Positions 8,935-17,196 of a DNA stretch of 64,000 bases are shown here, piece by piece (position 1 is the first letter of the stretch; each line of letters starts with the position of its first letter). Made by a program: the position numbers and the translations under genes. The stretch is taken from NCBI RefSeq assembly GCF_900104815.1, contig NZ_FNTD01000004.1, positions 6,509,001-6,573,000 of the forward strand, in the 5' to 3' direction. The notes below the pieces were generated by a model, which was given only the letters and a program-made list of their open reading frames with translations, was not told where the DNA came from and ran no database searches. The DNA comes from Streptomyces misionensis (lineage in GTDB: Bacteria; Actinomycetota; Actinomycetes; Streptomycetales; Streptomycetaceae).

Positions 8935-10884
8935 ATGAAGACGCCGTACGGCACCTGGCCGTCGCCCATCGACGCCGCGCTCGCCGCCGCCCACGACGGC
9001 CGGCCCGACTGGGTGGGGATCGTCGGCGAGGAGACCTGGTGGACCGAGCCCCGCCCCGGCGAGGGCGGCCGGCGCGCCCTGATACGGCGCCGCGCGGACG
9101 GCTCCGAGGAGTCGCTGCTGCCGCCGCCGTGGAACGTGCGCACCCGCGTCATCGAGTACGGCGGCCGGCCCTGGACCGCCGTCGCCGAGGAGGGCGCGCC
9201 CCTGGTGGTGTTCGCGCACTTCGCCGACCAGCGGCTCTACCGGTACGAGCCCGGCGGCACCCCCCGCCCGCTCACCCCCCTCTCGCCGGTCGGCGGGGGA
9301 CTGCGCTGGGCCGAGCCGCACATCGACCTCGCGCGCGGCGAAGTGTGGTGCGTGCTGGAGGAGTTCACCGGCGAGGAGCCCGGCGACGTCCGGCGTGTCC
9401 TGGCCGCCGTACCGCTGGACGGCTCGGCCGCCGAGGACCGCGCCGCGGTGCGCGAACTCACCGCCGACGGACACCGGTTCGTCACCGGGCCCCGGCTGTC
9501 GCCGGACGGCCGGCGCGCCGCCTGGCTCGCCTGGGACCATCCGCGGATGCCGTGGGAGGGCACCGAGCTGCGGGTGGCGGAGGTCGGGGAGGACGGCACC
9601 CTGCACGAGGCGCGTACCGTCGCGGGCGGCCCGGACGAGGCCGTCGCGCAGGTGGAATGGTCCACGGACGGCAGGATCCTGTACACGAGCGACCGCAGCG
9701 GCTGGTGGAACCTCTACCGCGACGGCACCCCCCTGTGCCCCCGCGAGGAGGAGTTCGGCGGCCCGCTGTGGCAGCTGGGCCTGCGCTGGTTCGCGCCGCT
9801 CGACAACGGGCTGATCGCGGTCGTCCACGGCAAGGGGTCGACCGTACTCGGCATCCTGGATCCCGAATCCGGCGAGATCGTCGACGCCGCCGGGCCCTGG
9901 ACCGAGTTCGCCGGCAGCCTCGCCGCGCACGGCAGCCGGATCGTCGCCGTCGGCGCCAGCCCGCGCACCGCGTACGAGGTGGTCGAGCTGGACACCACCA
10001 CCGGCCGGGCCCGCGCCCTCGGCGCGCGGCACCGCGACCCCGTGGACCCCGCCTACTACCCCGAGCCGCAGATCCGCGTCTTCACCGGCCCCGACGGCCG
10101 CGAGGTGCACGCGCACGTCTACCCGCCGCACCACCCCGGGCACGCCGCGCCCGACGGCGAGCTGCCGCCCTACGTCATCTGGGCGCACGGCGGGCCCACC
10201 AGCAGGGTGCCGCTCGTCCTCGACCTGGAGATCGCCTACTTCACCTCCCGCGGCATCGGCGTCGCCGAGGTCAACTACGGCGGCTCCACCGGGTACGGGC
10301 GCGCCTACCGCGAGCGGCTGCGCGAGCAGTGGGGCGTGGTCGACGTCGAGGACTGCGCGGCCGTCGCCCGCGCCCTCGCCGAGGAGGGCACCGCCGACCC
10401 CGCCCGGCTCGCGATCCGCGGCGGCAGCGCCGGCGGCTGGACCACCGCGGCCTCGCTGGCCACCACCGACGTCTACGCCTGCGGCACCGTCATCTACCCG
10501 GTCCTGGACCTGACCGCCTGGGCCTCCGGCGGCACCCACGACTTCGAGTCGCGCTACCTGGAGTACCTGATCGGTTCGTTCACCGAGGTGCCCACCCGTT
10601 ACACCGAGCGCTCCCCGGTCACCCACGCCGACCGGCTCACCGCGCCGTTCCTGCTGCTCCAGGGGCTGGACGACGTGATCTGCCCGCCCGCCCAGTGCGA
10701 GGAACTCCTCGCCCGTGTCCAGGGCCAGGGCGTCCCGCACGCCTACCTCACCTTCGAGGGGGAGGGCCACGGATTCCGCCGGGCCGACACGATGATCCGC
10801 GCCCTGGAAGCCGAACTGTCCCTGTACGCCCAGGTGTTCAAGCTGGACGTACCCGACGTACCCCGACTGGAGCTGCACACGTGA
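8935..10884 (+). CDS. S9 family serine peptidase (acylaminoacyl-peptidase / dipeptidyl-peptidase type)
   Basis: About 649 residues: an N-terminal beta-propeller-like half with YTSDRSGWWNLYR-type blades, then an alpha/beta-hydrolase domain with nucleophile S498 in GGSAGG, an Asp at 579/580 in GLDD and H612 in EGHGF. The family trims short peptides from the N-terminus. ATG 8932, ATG 8935 and an upstream ATG at 8920 are in frame; 8935 gives the best spacing from the GGAGG at 8925-8929. It lies 19 nt after the M20 gene and overlaps the next gene by 4 nt. Confidence 0.88.
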   Translation: MKTPYGTWPSPIDAALAAAHDGRPDWVGIVGEETWWTEPRPGEGGRRALIRRRADGSEESLLPPPWNVRTRVIEYGGRPWTAVAEEGAPLVVFAHFADQRLYRYEPGGTPRPLTPLSPVGGGLRWAEPHIDLARGEVWCVLEEFTGEEPGDVRRVLAAVPLDGSAAEDRAAVRELTADGHRFVTGPRLSPDGRRAAWLAWDHPRMPWEGTELRVAEVGEDGTLHEARTVAGGPDEAVAQVEWSTDGRILYTSDRSGWWNLYRDGTPLCPREEEFGGPLWQLGLRWFAPLDNGLIAVVHGKGSTVLGILDPESGEIVDAAGPWTEFAGSLAAHGSRIVAVGASPRTAYEVVELDTTTGRARALGARHRDPVDPAYYPEPQIRVFTGPDGREVHAHVYPPHHPGHAAPDGELPPYVIWAHGGPTSRVPLVLDLEIAYFTSRGIGVAEVNYGGSTGYGRAYRERLREQWGVVDVEDCAAVARALAEEGTADPARLAIRGGSAGGWTTAASLATTDVYACGTVIYPVLDLTAWASGGTHDFESRYLEYLIGSFTEVPTRYTERSPVTHADRLTAPFLLLQGLDDVICPPAQCEELLARVQGQGVPHAYLTFEGEGHGFRRADTMIRALEAELSLYAQVFKLDVPDVPRLELHT

Positions 10885-11804
10885 GAGCACTCGTGCGACC
10901 ACCGCGACTCGCCCCCGGCGCCCGGGTGGCCGTCGTCGCGTCCAGCGGACCGGTGCCCGAGGAACGCCTCCAGGCGGGCCTGGACGTGCTGCGCGGCTGG
11001 GACCTCGACCCGGTCGTCATGCCCCATGTCCTGGACCGCCACGACACGCTGGGCTACCTCGCGGGCAGTGACGCCGACCGGGCCGCGGACCTGCAACGCG
11101 CCTGGTGCGACCCGTCCGTCGCCGCGGTGCTGTGCGCGCGCGGCGGCTACGGCGCCCAGCGCATGGCCGACCTGGTCGACTGGGACGCGATGGCCGCGGC
11201 CGGGCCGAAGGTGTTCGTCGGCTTCAGCGACGTCACCCACCTGCACCAGGCGTTCGCCACCCGGCTCGGCCTGGTCACCCTGTACGGGCCGGTCGCCGCC
11301 GGGATCGACTTCGTCAAGAACGCCCGGACGCAGGAACACCTGAAGGCCACCCTCTTCGCGCCGGAGACGGTGCGGACGATCGCCACGGCCGGAGCGGCGC
11401 TGGTGCCCGGCCGGGCCCGCGGGGTGACCCTCGGCGGCTATCTCGGCGGGCTCGCCGCCGACCTCGGCACCCCGTTCGCCCACGACGGTGCGCGCGGCGG
11501 ACTGCTCATGATCGAGGACGTGACCGAGACGCCGTACCGCATCGACCGGTTGGTCACCCAGTTGCTGCGCTCCGGCTGGCTCGACGGCGTCGCCGGGATC
11601 GGGCTCGGGTCCTGGGAGAGCTGCGGACCGTACGAGGAGGTGCGCGCGGTCCTCGCCGACCGGCTCGGCGGACTCGGGGTGCCGGTCGTCGAGGAGATGG
11701 GGTTCGGGCACTGCGAGGGCGCGCTCACGGTGCCCCTCGGCGTCCCCGCCGAACTGGACGCGGACACCGCGACCTTGACCCTGGAGGAACCCGCGCTGAG
11801 CTGA
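10881..11804 (+). CDS. S66 family LD-carboxypeptidase (LdcA/MccF-like)
   Basis: 307 residues. The Ser-Glu-His triad of the S66 family is visible: S116 in GFSDVTH, E212 in IEDVTE and H277 in GFGHCEG. Members either cleave the L-Lys/DAP-D-Ala bond of murein tetrapeptides (LdcA) or inactivate microcin C-like peptide-nucleotides (MccF). Here it shares an operon with a D-aminopeptidase, which fits cleavage of D-residue-containing peptides. The GTG start overlaps the previous stop (GTGA). There is no signal peptide, so it is cytoplasmic. Confidence 0.88.
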   Translation: MRALVRPPRLAPGARVAVVASSGPVPEERLQAGLDVLRGWDLDPVVMPHVLDRHDTLGYLAGSDADRAADLQRAWCDPSVAAVLCARGGYGAQRMADLVDWDAMAAAGPKVFVGFSDVTHLHQAFATRLGLVTLYGPVAAGIDFVKNARTQEHLKATLFAPETVRTIATAGAALVPGRARGVTLGGYLGGLAADLGTPFAHDGARGGLLMIEDVTETPYRIDRLVTQLLRSGWLDGVAGIGLGSWESCGPYEEVRAVLADRLGGLGVPVVEEMGFGHCEGALTVPLGVPAELDADTATLTLEEPALS

Positions 11805-11866
11805 CCCGGCCCCCCGCGCGGGGGCCGTGCGCGCGAGACGGCGCGGACGCGTCGTAGGCTGGCCGG

Positions 11867-12451
11867 ATGCCGCACACCGCGTCCCGCTACCTCGCCGAAG
11901 GCCCCCGCGTGGGCATCCGTCACTTCACCCTCGGGGACGGCCCCGAGTTCACCGCCCGCGCCCGCGAGAGCAAGGACCTGCACCGTCCGTGGCTGTTCCC
12001 GCCGGACGGCGAGGAGGCGTACGCGCAGTACGCCGGCCGGCTGATCGAGGACCCGTCGAAGGCCGGGTTCCTGGTGTGCGAGAAGGACGGCGGGGACATC
12101 GCCGGGTTCATCAACATCAACAACATCGTCCGGGGCGGCTTCCAGTGCGGCGCCCTCGGCTACGGCGCGTTCGCGCACGCCGCCGGGCGCGGCCTGATGC
12201 GCGAGGGCCTGGCCCTGGTGATCGGCCACGCGTTCGGTCCGCTCGGGCTGCACCGGCTGGAGATCAACGCCCAGCCGGGCAACACCGCCTCCCTCGCGCT
12301 CGCCCGGGGCGCCGGGTTCCGCCTGGAGGGCTTCTCCCCGAAGATGATCTACATCGACGGGGACTGGCGGGACCACGAACGCTGGGCGCTCACCGCCGAG
12401 ATGCCCACCACCGGCCGACCCGCGCCGACCACGCCCTTTGCGCAATCCTGA
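11867..12451 (+). CDS. GNAT N-acetyltransferase, RimJ/RimL type
   Basis: 194 residues with the RimJ/RimL pattern: an N-terminal RHFTLGDGPEF segment, then GYGAFAHAAGRGLMREGL (acetyl-CoA binding region) and LHRLEINAQPGNTASLALARGAGF, the typical RimL signature. It acetylates an amino group; possible targets include ribosomal protein N-termini or small molecules. A TAGGCT hexamer at 11855-11860 is only 6 nt from the ATG, suggesting its own promoter and a leaderless or near-leaderless mRNA. It follows the S66 gene by 62 nt on the same strand. Confidence 0.85.
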   Translation: MPHTASRYLAEGPRVGIRHFTLGDGPEFTARARESKDLHRPWLFPPDGEEAYAQYAGRLIEDPSKAGFLVCEKDGGDIAGFININNIVRGGFQCGALGYGAFAHAAGRGLMREGLALVIGHAFGPLGLHRLEINAQPGNTASLALARGAGFRLEGFSPKMIYIDGDWRDHERWALTAEMPTTGRPAPTTPFAQS

Positions 12452-12491
12452 CCGTCAGCTCCCCTGGCCGAGCCACCGAACGCCGGGTTCC

Positions 12492-14483
12492 ATGGCCCTC
12501 GTGACGAGGATCCGACGTGCGGTACTGACCCTGCCCGCGGCCGAGCTGGGCCCCGACAACCCGCTGCCCCCGCTGCGCCCCCTCGACGAGGTCCACCGCG
12601 TCGACGGCCGCGTACCGGGCGGGACGCCCCGGGACATGGCGCACCAGCTCGGCCACGCCCCACTGCGCGACCTGCTCCCGGTCCGCGTGCGCGACGGCTA
12701 CGGCAGAACCCGCGAACCCCGCCGCCTGGACGCCCTGGTGATCGAGAACGACCGGCTGCGCGCCACCGTCCTGCCCGGCCTCGGCGGCCGCGTCGCCTCC
12801 CTGCTCCACCTGCCCACCGGACGCGAACTCCTCTACCGCAACCCGGTGTTCCAGCCCGCGAACTTCGCCCTCAACGGCGCCTGGTTCTCCGGCGGCATCG
12901 AATGGAACATCGGCGCCACCGGCCACACCACCCTGTCCTGCGCCCCCCTGCACGCCGCCCCCGTGCCCGCCCCGGACGGCGGGCGGATGCTGCGCCTGTG
13001 GGAGTGGGAGCGGCTGCGCGACCTGCCCTTCCAGGTCGACCTGTGGCTGCCGGACGGCTCCGACTTCCTGTACGTCGGCGTCCGGATCCGCAACCCGCAC
13101 GACCGCCCGGTGCCCACCTACTGGTGGTCCAACACCGCCGTGCCCGAGGAGGTACGGATCCTCGTCCCGGCCGACGAGGCCTGGTACTTCGGTCACGAGC
13201 GCCGGCTGCGCCGGGTGCCCTTCCCCTCGTACGAGGGCGCCGACCGCAGCCGCCCCCTCGCCGGGCCCCACGCCGCCGACTACTTCTACGAGGTACCCGA
13301 CGGCCGGCGCCGCTGGATCGCCGCCGTCGGCGCGGACGGGCACGGGCTGGTGCAGACCTCCACCGACGCGCTGCGCGGCCGCAAGCTGTTCGTCTGGGGC
13401 AGCGGGCCCGGCGGGCGCCGCTGGCAGCGGTGGCTCACCGAACCCGGCACCGGCGGCTACTGCGAGATCCAGGCCGGCCTCGCCCGCACCCAGCTGGAAC
13501 ACGTCCCGCTGGACGCCGGGGGCGAGGTGTCCTGGCTGGAGGCGTACGGCCCGCTGGACGCACCGGCCGAGGGGGAGTGGGGCGAGGCCGTCCGGGGCGC
13601 GGCCGAACGGCTGGAGACGGCCCTGCCCCGGGCCCGCGTCGAGGCGGCGTACGCGGCCTGGCGGGCGCACGCCGACGCCGAACCCGGCGAATTCCTGGCC
13701 ACCGGCTCCGGCTGGGGCGCACTCGAAGTACTGCGCGCGAACCGGAAGCTGCCCGGCACCCCGTTCCCCGAGTCCACCCTCGGCGAGGCCCAGGAGCCCT
13801 GGCGGGAACTGCTGCGCACCGGCGCGCTGCCCGCGCCGCGCCGGGCGGAGCCGCCCGGCGAGACCCTCGTCGCCCCGCACTGGCGCGACCTGCTGGAGTC
13901 CGCGCCCGCCGCCCCGCACACCGAGTACCACCTCGGCGTCGCCCAGTGGCACGCGGGCGACCGCGCCCAGGCCGTCCGCAGCTGGGAACGGGCCCTGCCC
14001 GGCGCCCCCGCCCGCTGGCCGCTGCTGCGCTGCCTGGCCGTCGCCGACCAGGCGGACGGCCACCACGAACGGGCCGCCGACCGGTACGCCGCCGCCTTCG
14101 ACGACCTGTGCGAGCACCCGCGCCGCGAACTCCCGGACGCGGGCGCCCCGGACGCCGGCGACGAGACCTGGACCGCCGTCCGGGCGGCGCTCGGCCGCGA
14201 GAGCCTCCAGGCGCTGCTCGCCGCCCGGCGGACGGCGGACGCCCGCGCCGTCTGGGAGCGCCTGCCGCCCGCCGTCCGCCGGCGCGGCCGCTTCCGGCTG
14301 CTGGAGGCCGAACTGCTGCTCGCCGAGGGGCGGGGGGCCGAGGCCAGGGCCGTCTTCGACGCGGACTTCGAGATCGCGGACCTCAGGGAGGGCGCGGACG
14401 TGCTCGACCGGGTGTGGGCCCGGCTCACCGACGAACCCCTGCCCGGCCACTACGACTTCCGGATGCGCCCGGACCCGGCCTGA
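12492..14483 (+). CDS. DUF5107-type carbohydrate-domain protein with TPR-like C-terminal half
   Basis: 663 residues. The N-terminal ~330 residues resemble the DUF5107 beta-sandwich (galactose-mutarotase-like), with VLPGLGGRVASLLHLPTGREL, GGIEWNIGATGH and a Trp-rich stretch (PTYWWSNTAVPE). The C-terminal half is a series of helix pairs such as YHLGVAQWHAGDRAQAVRSWERAL, as in TPR arrays. In the family this layout suggests a sugar- or glycan-recognising protein with a helical scaffold, but no reaction is established. No signal peptide is seen. The ATG at 12492 begins the conserved MALVTRIRRAVL segment; frame upstream to 12438 is not convincing. Confidence 0.75.
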   Translation: MALVTRIRRAVLTLPAAELGPDNPLPPLRPLDEVHRVDGRVPGGTPRDMAHQLGHAPLRDLLPVRVRDGYGRTREPRRLDALVIENDRLRATVLPGLGGRVASLLHLPTGRELLYRNPVFQPANFALNGAWFSGGIEWNIGATGHTTLSCAPLHAAPVPAPDGGRMLRLWEWERLRDLPFQVDLWLPDGSDFLYVGVRIRNPHDRPVPTYWWSNTAVPEEVRILVPADEAWYFGHERRLRRVPFPSYEGADRSRPLAGPHAADYFYEVPDGRRRWIAAVGADGHGLVQTSTDALRGRKLFVWGSGPGGRRWQRWLTEPGTGGYCEIQAGLARTQLEHVPLDAGGEVSWLEAYGPLDAPAEGEWGEAVRGAAERLETALPRARVEAAYAAWRAHADAEPGEFLATGSGWGALEVLRANRKLPGTPFPESTLGEAQEPWRELLRTGALPAPRRAEPPGETLVAPHWRDLLESAPAAPHTEYHLGVAQWHAGDRAQAVRSWERALPGAPARWPLLRCLAVADQADGHHERAADRYAAAFDDLCEHPRRELPDAGAPDAGDETWTAVRAALGRESLQALLAARRTADARAVWERLPPAVRRRGRFRLLEAELLLAEGRGAEARAVFDADFEIADLREGADVLDRVWARLTDEPLPGHYDFRMRPDPA

Positions 14484-14486
14484 GGG

Positions 14487-14834
14487 TCAGCCGCGCTGGT
14501 CCACGTACTCGAAGATCGAGCCGTCGGGGTGCATCGCCAGCAGGTTGCGGCCCGCCGGCGTCGGCACCGGCTCCACCAGGATCCGGGCGCCGAGACCGGT
14601 GAGCACCTGGTGCGCCTCGCCCACGTCCTTGACGGCGATGGTCGCCTTCACTTTGCGCAGGATCTCCAGCTCCGCCTCGGGGCCGCTCATCAACAGGAAG
14701 GAGCCGATCGCGGCGACCTGGACCCCACCGCGTTCGAAACGCTGTGCCGTGCCGCCGGCCAGACGCTCGTAGAAGGGGATCGCGGTCTCGATGTCGGCCA
14801 CGCAGATGCGCAGCGAGGCGCCCATAATCTCCAT
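14487..14834 (-). CDS. VOC superfamily (glyoxalase/bleomycin-resistance-like) protein
   Basis: 115 residues with one betaalphabetabetabeta unit: SLRICVADIETAIPFYERLAG at the N-terminus and AMHPDGSIFEYVDQRG at the C-terminus. Single-unit VOC proteins dimerise to form a metal or ligand pocket; the substrate is unknown. ATG 14834 is used, with an alternative ATG at 14825. A TAGGCT-like box directly upstream suggests a short or absent leader. It converges on the DUF5107 gene with only 3 nt between stops. Confidence 0.8.
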   Translation of the reverse strand: MEIMGASLRICVADIETAIPFYERLAGGTAQRFERGGVQVAAIGSFLLMSGPEAELEILRKVKATIAVKDVGEAHQVLTGLGARILVEPVPTPAGRNLLAMHPDGSIFEYVDQRG

Positions 14835-14900
14835 GCGGCCGAGCCTAGTTGGGACCGCCGCCGGCGCGCAGGCCCCCCGGAGTTACCCGCCGTGCGCTCA

Positions 14901-14906
14901 GGGTAC
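14901..14906 (+). promoter_or_regulatory. possible SigB-type -10 box (GGGTAC)
   Basis: GGGTAC matches the -10 of the S. coelicolor SigB consensus (GNNT-N14-16-GGGTAY). The best -35 candidate is GAGT at 14880-14883, one base outside the usual spacing, so the assignment is tentative. Confidence 0.35.
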
Positions 14907-14915
14907 TCGCGTGGC

Positions 14916-15368
14916 ATGAACCGTTCACAGCCTTTGGATCATCTGGAACATCTCGACAAGGAGCTGGTCGAGGAGCTGGCTCAGGTGGCGCGCGTGACGG
15001 TGCGCGAGGAACTGCGCGAGCAGACCCGCAAGCAGCGCCGCACCGCGACGCTCTACGCCGCCTCGGGCGCCACCGCGCTGTACGCGGGCGGCGCCGTGGC
15101 CCTCGCCGTCGGCCTGGCCCTGGCCATCGGCCTGCCCGGCTGGGCGGCCGCGCTGATCACCGCGGCGCTGCTGGCCGCGGCGGCCTACGCCCTGCGCGCC
15201 GGCGCCCGCTCCCACCGGGGCCCGCACACGCCGCACCGCGTGGCCGGCGGCACCCCGCCGGCCAGCCCGCCGGGCGGGCTCGGCCTCCCGTACCCGCCGA
15301 TGCCGCACGACCCGCCCCGCACTCCAGCCGACATGGCCGCGGAGGAGGACGTCCCGCGCGGCCACTGA
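14916..15368 (+). CDS. phage-holin-family-like small membrane protein
   Basis: 150 residues. A charged amphipathic N-terminal part (LEHLDKELVEELAQVARVTVREELREQTRKQRR) leads into two hydrophobic helices (about 48-75 and 78-97) and a Pro-rich cytoplasmic tail. This layout matches the actinobacterial holin-superfamily/DUF1469-like membrane proteins, usually stress-associated rather than lytic. A GGGTAC hexamer at 14901-14906, 9 nt before the ATG, looks like a SigB-type -10 box. Confidence 0.6.
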   Translation: MNRSQPLDHLEHLDKELVEELAQVARVTVREELREQTRKQRRTATLYAASGATALYAGGAVALAVGLALAIGLPGWAAALITAALLAAAAYALRAGARSHRGPHTPHRVAGGTPPASPPGGLGLPYPPMPHDPPRTPADMAAEEDVPRGH

Positions 15369-15380
15369 CGGCGCGGGGCG

Positions 15381-16340
15381 TCAGACCTCGGCCAGCCTCG
15401 GCAGCACCTTCGTCCGGTAGAAGTCGAAGAAGCCGCGCTGGTCCGGGCCGATCTGGTTGACGTACACCCGGTCGAAACCGGCGTCGGCGAAGGCCCGCAG
15501 CGCCGAGACGTGGTCGTCGGGGTCGTCGCCGCAGACGACGTTCTCCCGGACCATGTCCTCGGTGACCAGCTCGTGCAGCTGCTCGAAGTGGCGCGGGGAG
15601 GGCAGCACCTGGCCCATCTCGCCGGGCAGCAGCTCGTTGTACCAGAGCCGGTGCACGGTGCGGACGCACTCGTCGCGGTCGGCGCCGTAACAGACCTTCG
15701 TACCGCCGCTGACGAGCCCGGCCCCGCCGCCGCCCTTGCGGTAGGCGGTGACCATCTCGTCCTTCGGCATCATCGTGATGTAGCCGTCGCCCACCCGGGA
15801 GGCGAGCGAGATCGCCTTGGGGCCGAACCCGGAGATGTCGATGGGCACGGGCTCGTCCGGGACGGTGTAGAGGCGGGCGTTCTCCACGGTGTAGTGCGTG
15901 CCGTGGTGGTTGACCTCCTCGCCGGTGAACAGCCGGCGCATCACCTGCACCGCCTCCTCCAGCATCTCCAGGCGGACGTGCACCGGGGGCCAGCGGTCGC
16001 CGAGGATGTGCTCGTTGAGCGCCTCGCCGGTGCCCAGGCCCAGCCGGAAGCGGCCGCCGGTCAGCACCGCGCTGGTCGCGGCGGCGTGCGCGGTCACCGC
16101 CGGGTGCATCCGCACGGTCGGGCAGGTCACCGCCGTCTCGATCGGCAGCGACACCGCCTGTGACAGCGCCCCGATCACCGACCAGACGAAGGGGCTCTGA
16201 CCCTGCGCGGCGTTCCACGGGTGGAAGTGGTCGGAGATCCACAATGCCCGGAACCCGGCCTGCTCGGCCATCCGGGCCTGCTCGACGAGAGCCGCCGGCC
16301 CGTGCTCCTCGCTCGCCAGGAAATAACCGTATTCGGGCAT
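15381..16340 (-). CDS. F420-dependent LLM-class oxidoreductase (TIGR03557-like)
   Basis: 319 residues, the usual length for F420-dependent glucose-6-phosphate-dehydrogenase-like enzymes. Visible landmarks are WISDHFHPW near the N-terminus, RFRLGLGTGEALNEHI, VPIDISGFGPKAISLASRVGDGYI and VYVNQIGPDQ at the C-terminal end. It should use deazaflavin F420 for hydride transfer; the substrate is unknown. Start ATG 16340 is preceded on its strand by a GGAGGT-like site. It is monocistronic. Confidence 0.85.
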   Translation of the reverse strand: MPEYGYFLASEEHGPAALVEQARMAEQAGFRALWISDHFHPWNAAQGQSPFVWSVIGALSQAVSLPIETAVTCPTVRMHPAVTAHAAATSAVLTGGRFRLGLGTGEALNEHILGDRWPPVHVRLEMLEEAVQVMRRLFTGEEVNHHGTHYTVENARLYTVPDEPVPIDISGFGPKAISLASRVGDGYITMMPKDEMVTAYRKGGGGAGLVSGGTKVCYGADRDECVRTVHRLWYNELLPGEMGQVLPSPRHFEQLHELVTEDMVRENVVCGDDPDDHVSALRAFADAGFDRVYVNQIGPDQRGFFDFYRTKVLPRLAEV

Positions 16341-16525
16341 GGACGCACCTCCGCGTGCGGGAACCGGGTGTGACTGGCTCGCCCCCGGGTAACCGGACCC
16401 ACCGCCGCGAAACGCCCGCCGGGACCGGCGGGCCCCGCGCACGGGTGGGCCGCGCGAGCGTTTCGTTGCCATGCCCCCGGATACGCGGAACACCTCGGAC
16501 GAGCCGCACCGCCGGAGGCGCAACC

Positions 16526-17146
16526 GTGAGTCGACCGCGCGTGGTGATCGTCGGGGCCGGTTCCGGCGGGTACCGGGCCGGGATCACCCTGCTGAACCCC
16601 GCCGACCACTTCCCGTACCCGCCTCTGCCGCCGCGGGTCGCCGGCGGAGTCCTGGAGGCCCGCGGGGTCGCCGTCCCGCTGACCGGCGCCCTGCCGTCGG
16701 GCCGGCCCGGGGTGTTCGCGTGCGGGACCGCGAGCGCCGTTCCCGACGTGGGGGAGCCCGGTGCGCTCCCCCCGACGACCGCCCGGCACGCCTGGCGGCA
16801 GGGCCGGCTCGCCGGACAGGAGGTGGCCGCCTCGCCCGGCCTCGGACGGCGCCGCCGCCCGTACCACCACCGGGAGCCGGGCTTCGCCGTCGATCCCGGC
16901 GGCGCCCTGACCGCCGTCGGCCCCGTCGGGCGTCCCGCCGTCCGGACCGGTGGCCGGCGCGGTCGTCCGCGCCCGCCACCCGCTCGCCCTGCCGGGCGAC
17001 CGCCTGCGGGGGCCGCCGACCGGCCGCCGGGCACCGTACCGCTCTGCCAGGGCGTGCGGTTCGGGCTCGTCCGGCCCTGGGCCGCCCCACCGGATTCGGC
17101 CTCGCCGGAACCGCCGCGCGAGCCGCCCGGCGCCCCGGCCCGGTGA
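16526..17146 (+). pseudogene. degraded type II NADH dehydrogenase (NDH-2) remnant
   Basis: A GTG start with a GGAGG ribosome site at 14 to 8 bases upstream opens MSRPRVVIVGAGSGGYRAG, an FAD-binding GxGxxG, then ITLLNPADHFPYPPLPP and LEARGVAVPL, the beginning of actinobacterial NDH-2 (ITLLNPTDYFLYLPLLP...). About 250 residues are then missing, and the frame resumes in the C-terminal part: GVFACGTASAVPDVGEPG and TARHAWRQGRLAGQEVAAS. The next conserved piece (AGAVVRARHPLALPGDRLR) is in another frame from about 16945 to 17030, and the last piece (VRFGLVRPWAAPPDSASPE) is back in the first frame. An internal deletion plus at least two frameshifts make function very unlikely. Confidence 0.75.
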
Positions 17147-17196
17147 ACCCGGGCCCACCCGCCGGGACTTACCCACCACTTCGTGCTAGGAGAACC

